61,374 nucleotides of DNA, taken from the NCBI GenBank assembly GCA_002364005.1, contig DEXG01000008.1, positions 38,480 through 99,853 of the forward strand, read 5' to 3'. Below the pieces are notes generated by a model. The model ran no database searches, was not told where the DNA came from, and saw only the letters and a list, made by a program, of their open reading frames with translations. Source of the stretch: Phycisphaerales bacterium UBA3190. GTDB taxonomy: Bacteria > Planctomycetota > Phycisphaerae > Phycisphaerales > UBA1924. The translations under genes were made by a program, and so were the position numbers. Positions 60,100 to 61,374 of the stretch are shown here, piece after piece. Positions within the stretch are counted from its first letter, which is position 1; every line of letters starts with the position of its first letter.

Positions 60100-61374
60100 A
60101 TGCTGCGATTCATCGCGCCAAACAACTCGACCTCGATGACCCAGCGCGTCCTGCCCGGCGCGTACCTCATCGGTCCTGACTCGGTTCCCATCGCCGGCGA
60201 GGTTGTGGTCGAAGACGGTGCGGTCCGGTGCGAGAAAGGGACCCGCGAGGCCGCGGCCGTGGCGCTCCAGATGAGTCTTGACGAGCACTGCCTCAAAGAG
60301 CTGGGGCAAGAGGGGCCCGTGCTCGACGATATCGAGCTGGAACCGCTGGGCGTGCTGACGCTCCAGACATGCCTGCTGCCCGATCGAAAATCACCCTACA
60401 TCCTGACGCTTGAGCTTGCCCGTCATCGCATCATGCTGTTCCTGACCAAGCTTGAGGAGTGGCAGGCCTTTGACCTGCCCGCCGACTGCGTCGAGATGCG
60501 GCTGCTCGATCGAGCCCGCGAGATGTTCACCAAGGCACTGGTGCTCGCCGGGGAGCCGGATTCGGTCGACGAGACGATTCGGCTGGGGTTTCTCTCGCTC
60601 TGGATCGCCATCGAGGCGTCCGAGCGGCTGACGATGCGTCAGGCGCAGCGCGACTCGCAGGCTCGGATCGACGGCTCGTTGTACGAGAGCATCGCCGAAG
60701 ACTCGGCTTCAGCCAAGCGATCGATGCCGGTGCTGCACCCGGGGCGAGGTGGCGTGGTGCTGCCAACCCGACCAGCGATCGGCGCTTCGGTTTCGCCGAC
60801 GGTCATGAACGACGCGACGAAGAAAGCCCTTGTCGAGTCGTGCGACTTCATCACGATGCCGATGCGATGGATCGAGATGGAGCCCATCGAGGGTGAGTAC
60901 GCCTACACGCCAACCGACCGCTGGATCGAATGGGCCATTCGCCAAGCCAAGCTCCCCGTGGTCGCCGGGCCGGTCGTAGATTTCCGCCCGCACTGTGTGC
61001 CCGAGTGGCTCTACATCTGGGAAAACGACTACGACACCCTGCGTGATCTTGTTTACGAGCACATGAAAGCGATCGTGACACGGTATCGCCGTACCGTCAG
61101 CAGGTGGACGGTCTGCTCAGGGCTGCACTGCGGCGACCACTTCAAGCTCGACTTCCAGCAGATGATCGACCTGACCCGCATCAGCGTGCTGGTCGTTCGC
61201 AAGCTTCATCCGCGGGCTCGCGTGCAGGTGGAGATCGTGCAGCCGTGGGGTGGGTACCACACCGGTGATCGGCGTTCGCTCCCGCCCTTGCTCTATGCCG
61301 AGATGCTGACGCAATCGGGTGTGCCGATTGACGCGTTCTCGTTGAGGGTACAGATGGGCTCGTACAAGCCCGGG
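60100..61374 (+). CDS. GH10 (endo-xylanase)-like protein, 3' end missing
   Basis: An ORF of at least 425 codons that runs off the window. After about 230 residues without clear motifs, the C-terminal visible part resembles GH10: ITMPMRWIEMEPIEGEYAYT, DRWIEWAIRQAKLPVVAGPV, VPEWLYIWENDYDTLRDLVY, YRRTVSRWTVCSGLHCGD and YAEMLTQSGVPIDAF. Catalytic residues cannot be confirmed because the frame is cut. ATG 60100 follows an in-frame stop at 60088; GGAG lies 13 bases upstream. No signal peptide is obvious at the start. Confidence 0.75.
   Translation, partial: MLRFIAPNNSTSMTQRVLPGAYLIGPDSVPIAGEVVVEDGAVRCEKGTREAAAVALQMSLDEHCLKELGQEGPVLDDIELEPLGVLTLQTCLLPDRKSPYILTLELARHRIMLFLTKLEEWQAFDLPADCVEMRLLDRAREMFTKALVLAGEPDSVDETIRLGFLSLWIAIEASERLTMRQAQRDSQARIDGSLYESIAEDSASAKRSMPVLHPGRGGVVLPTRPAIGASVSPTVMNDATKKALVESCDFITMPMRWIEMEPIEGEYAYTPTDRWIEWAIRQAKLPVVAGPVVDFRPHCVPEWLYIWENDYDTLRDLVYEHMKAIVTRYRRTVSRWTVCSGLHCGDHFKLDFQQMIDLTRISVLVVRKLHPRARVQVEIVQPWGGYHTGDRRSLPPLLYAEMLTQSGVPIDAFSLRVQMGSYKPG

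Overview
The window looks like a chromosomal segment from a planctomycete, most likely of the Phycisphaerae/Phycisphaerales type. This is inferred from gene content only: a GC-rich sequence, an FTLIELLVVIAI-type pseudopilin, a short VPAPGA-type (PEP-CTERM-like) sorting tail on a secreted protein, a dockerin-like secreted protein, and several lipoproteins and ABC/SPFH genes of no clear assignment. Most of the window is ordinary chromosome. No integrase, prophage, rRNA operon or CRISPR array is visible.

Layout. 1-3.07 kb: the 3' part of lepA, a coupled small membrane protein, then a RAYT (REP-associated tyrosine transposase) gene set among seven REP-like hairpins. 3.07-8.85 kb (minus): a cobalamin riboswitch followed by seven closely spaced genes: PEP-CTERM-like surface protein, PQQ-type beta-propeller, pseudopilin, BFD-type [2Fe-2S] protein, NfsA-like nitroreductase, histidine phosphatase and metallophosphoesterase. 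8.9-14.4 kb: recQ, an FKBP isomerase, a GT2 glycosyltransferase, a methyltransferase, a lipoprotein, a VOC protein and a DUF1569 protein. 14.4-18.5 kb (minus): the lipid operon rpmF-plsX-fabH-fabD-fabG with a terminator. 18.7 kb: tRNA-Lys(CTT). 19.1-24.6 kb: a divergent pair (PLD-helicase-DUF3427 and a NERD/zinc-ribbon protein) that resembles defence or DNA-repair cargo, then two small proteins and an XRE-cupin regulator. 24.7-29.2 kb (minus): a GH15 glucoamylase-like enzyme, an orphan FliN-type SpoA protein, fabF and acpP.

29.6-35.8 kb: a DUF1444 protein, an FkbM methyltransferase, a pabA/trpG-like amidotransferase followed directly by three tandem sulfotransferases, an unknown gene and a dockerin-like protein. 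35.8-44.7 kb (minus): oppB and oppA without the other Opp subunits, a secreted repeat protein, a plant-type ferredoxin-NADP reductase, a coiled-coil lipoprotein, a membrane-anchored protein with a CX4CH motif, and tRNA-Leu(GAG). 44.9-46.9 kb: an unknown acidic protein and a glycogen-synthase-like GT. 47-58.9 kb: an ABC-2-like permease divergent from a six-gene operon of three SPFH proteins, an ABC ATPase, a second permease and a large membrane-anchored protein. 58.9-61.4 kb: purC and the 5' part of a GH10-like protein that runs off the window.

The two most promising undescribed systems are (i) the B12-riboswitch-controlled secreted cluster, whose beta-propeller recalls the B12-binding BtuG propellers of Bacteroidota but which has no visible BtuB or BtuCDF, and (ii) the SPFH-SPFH-SPFH-ABC operon. 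The PLD-helicase/NERD pair and the RAYT/REP locus are the next most interesting. All functional assignments were made by eye from protein motifs; no database search was run.
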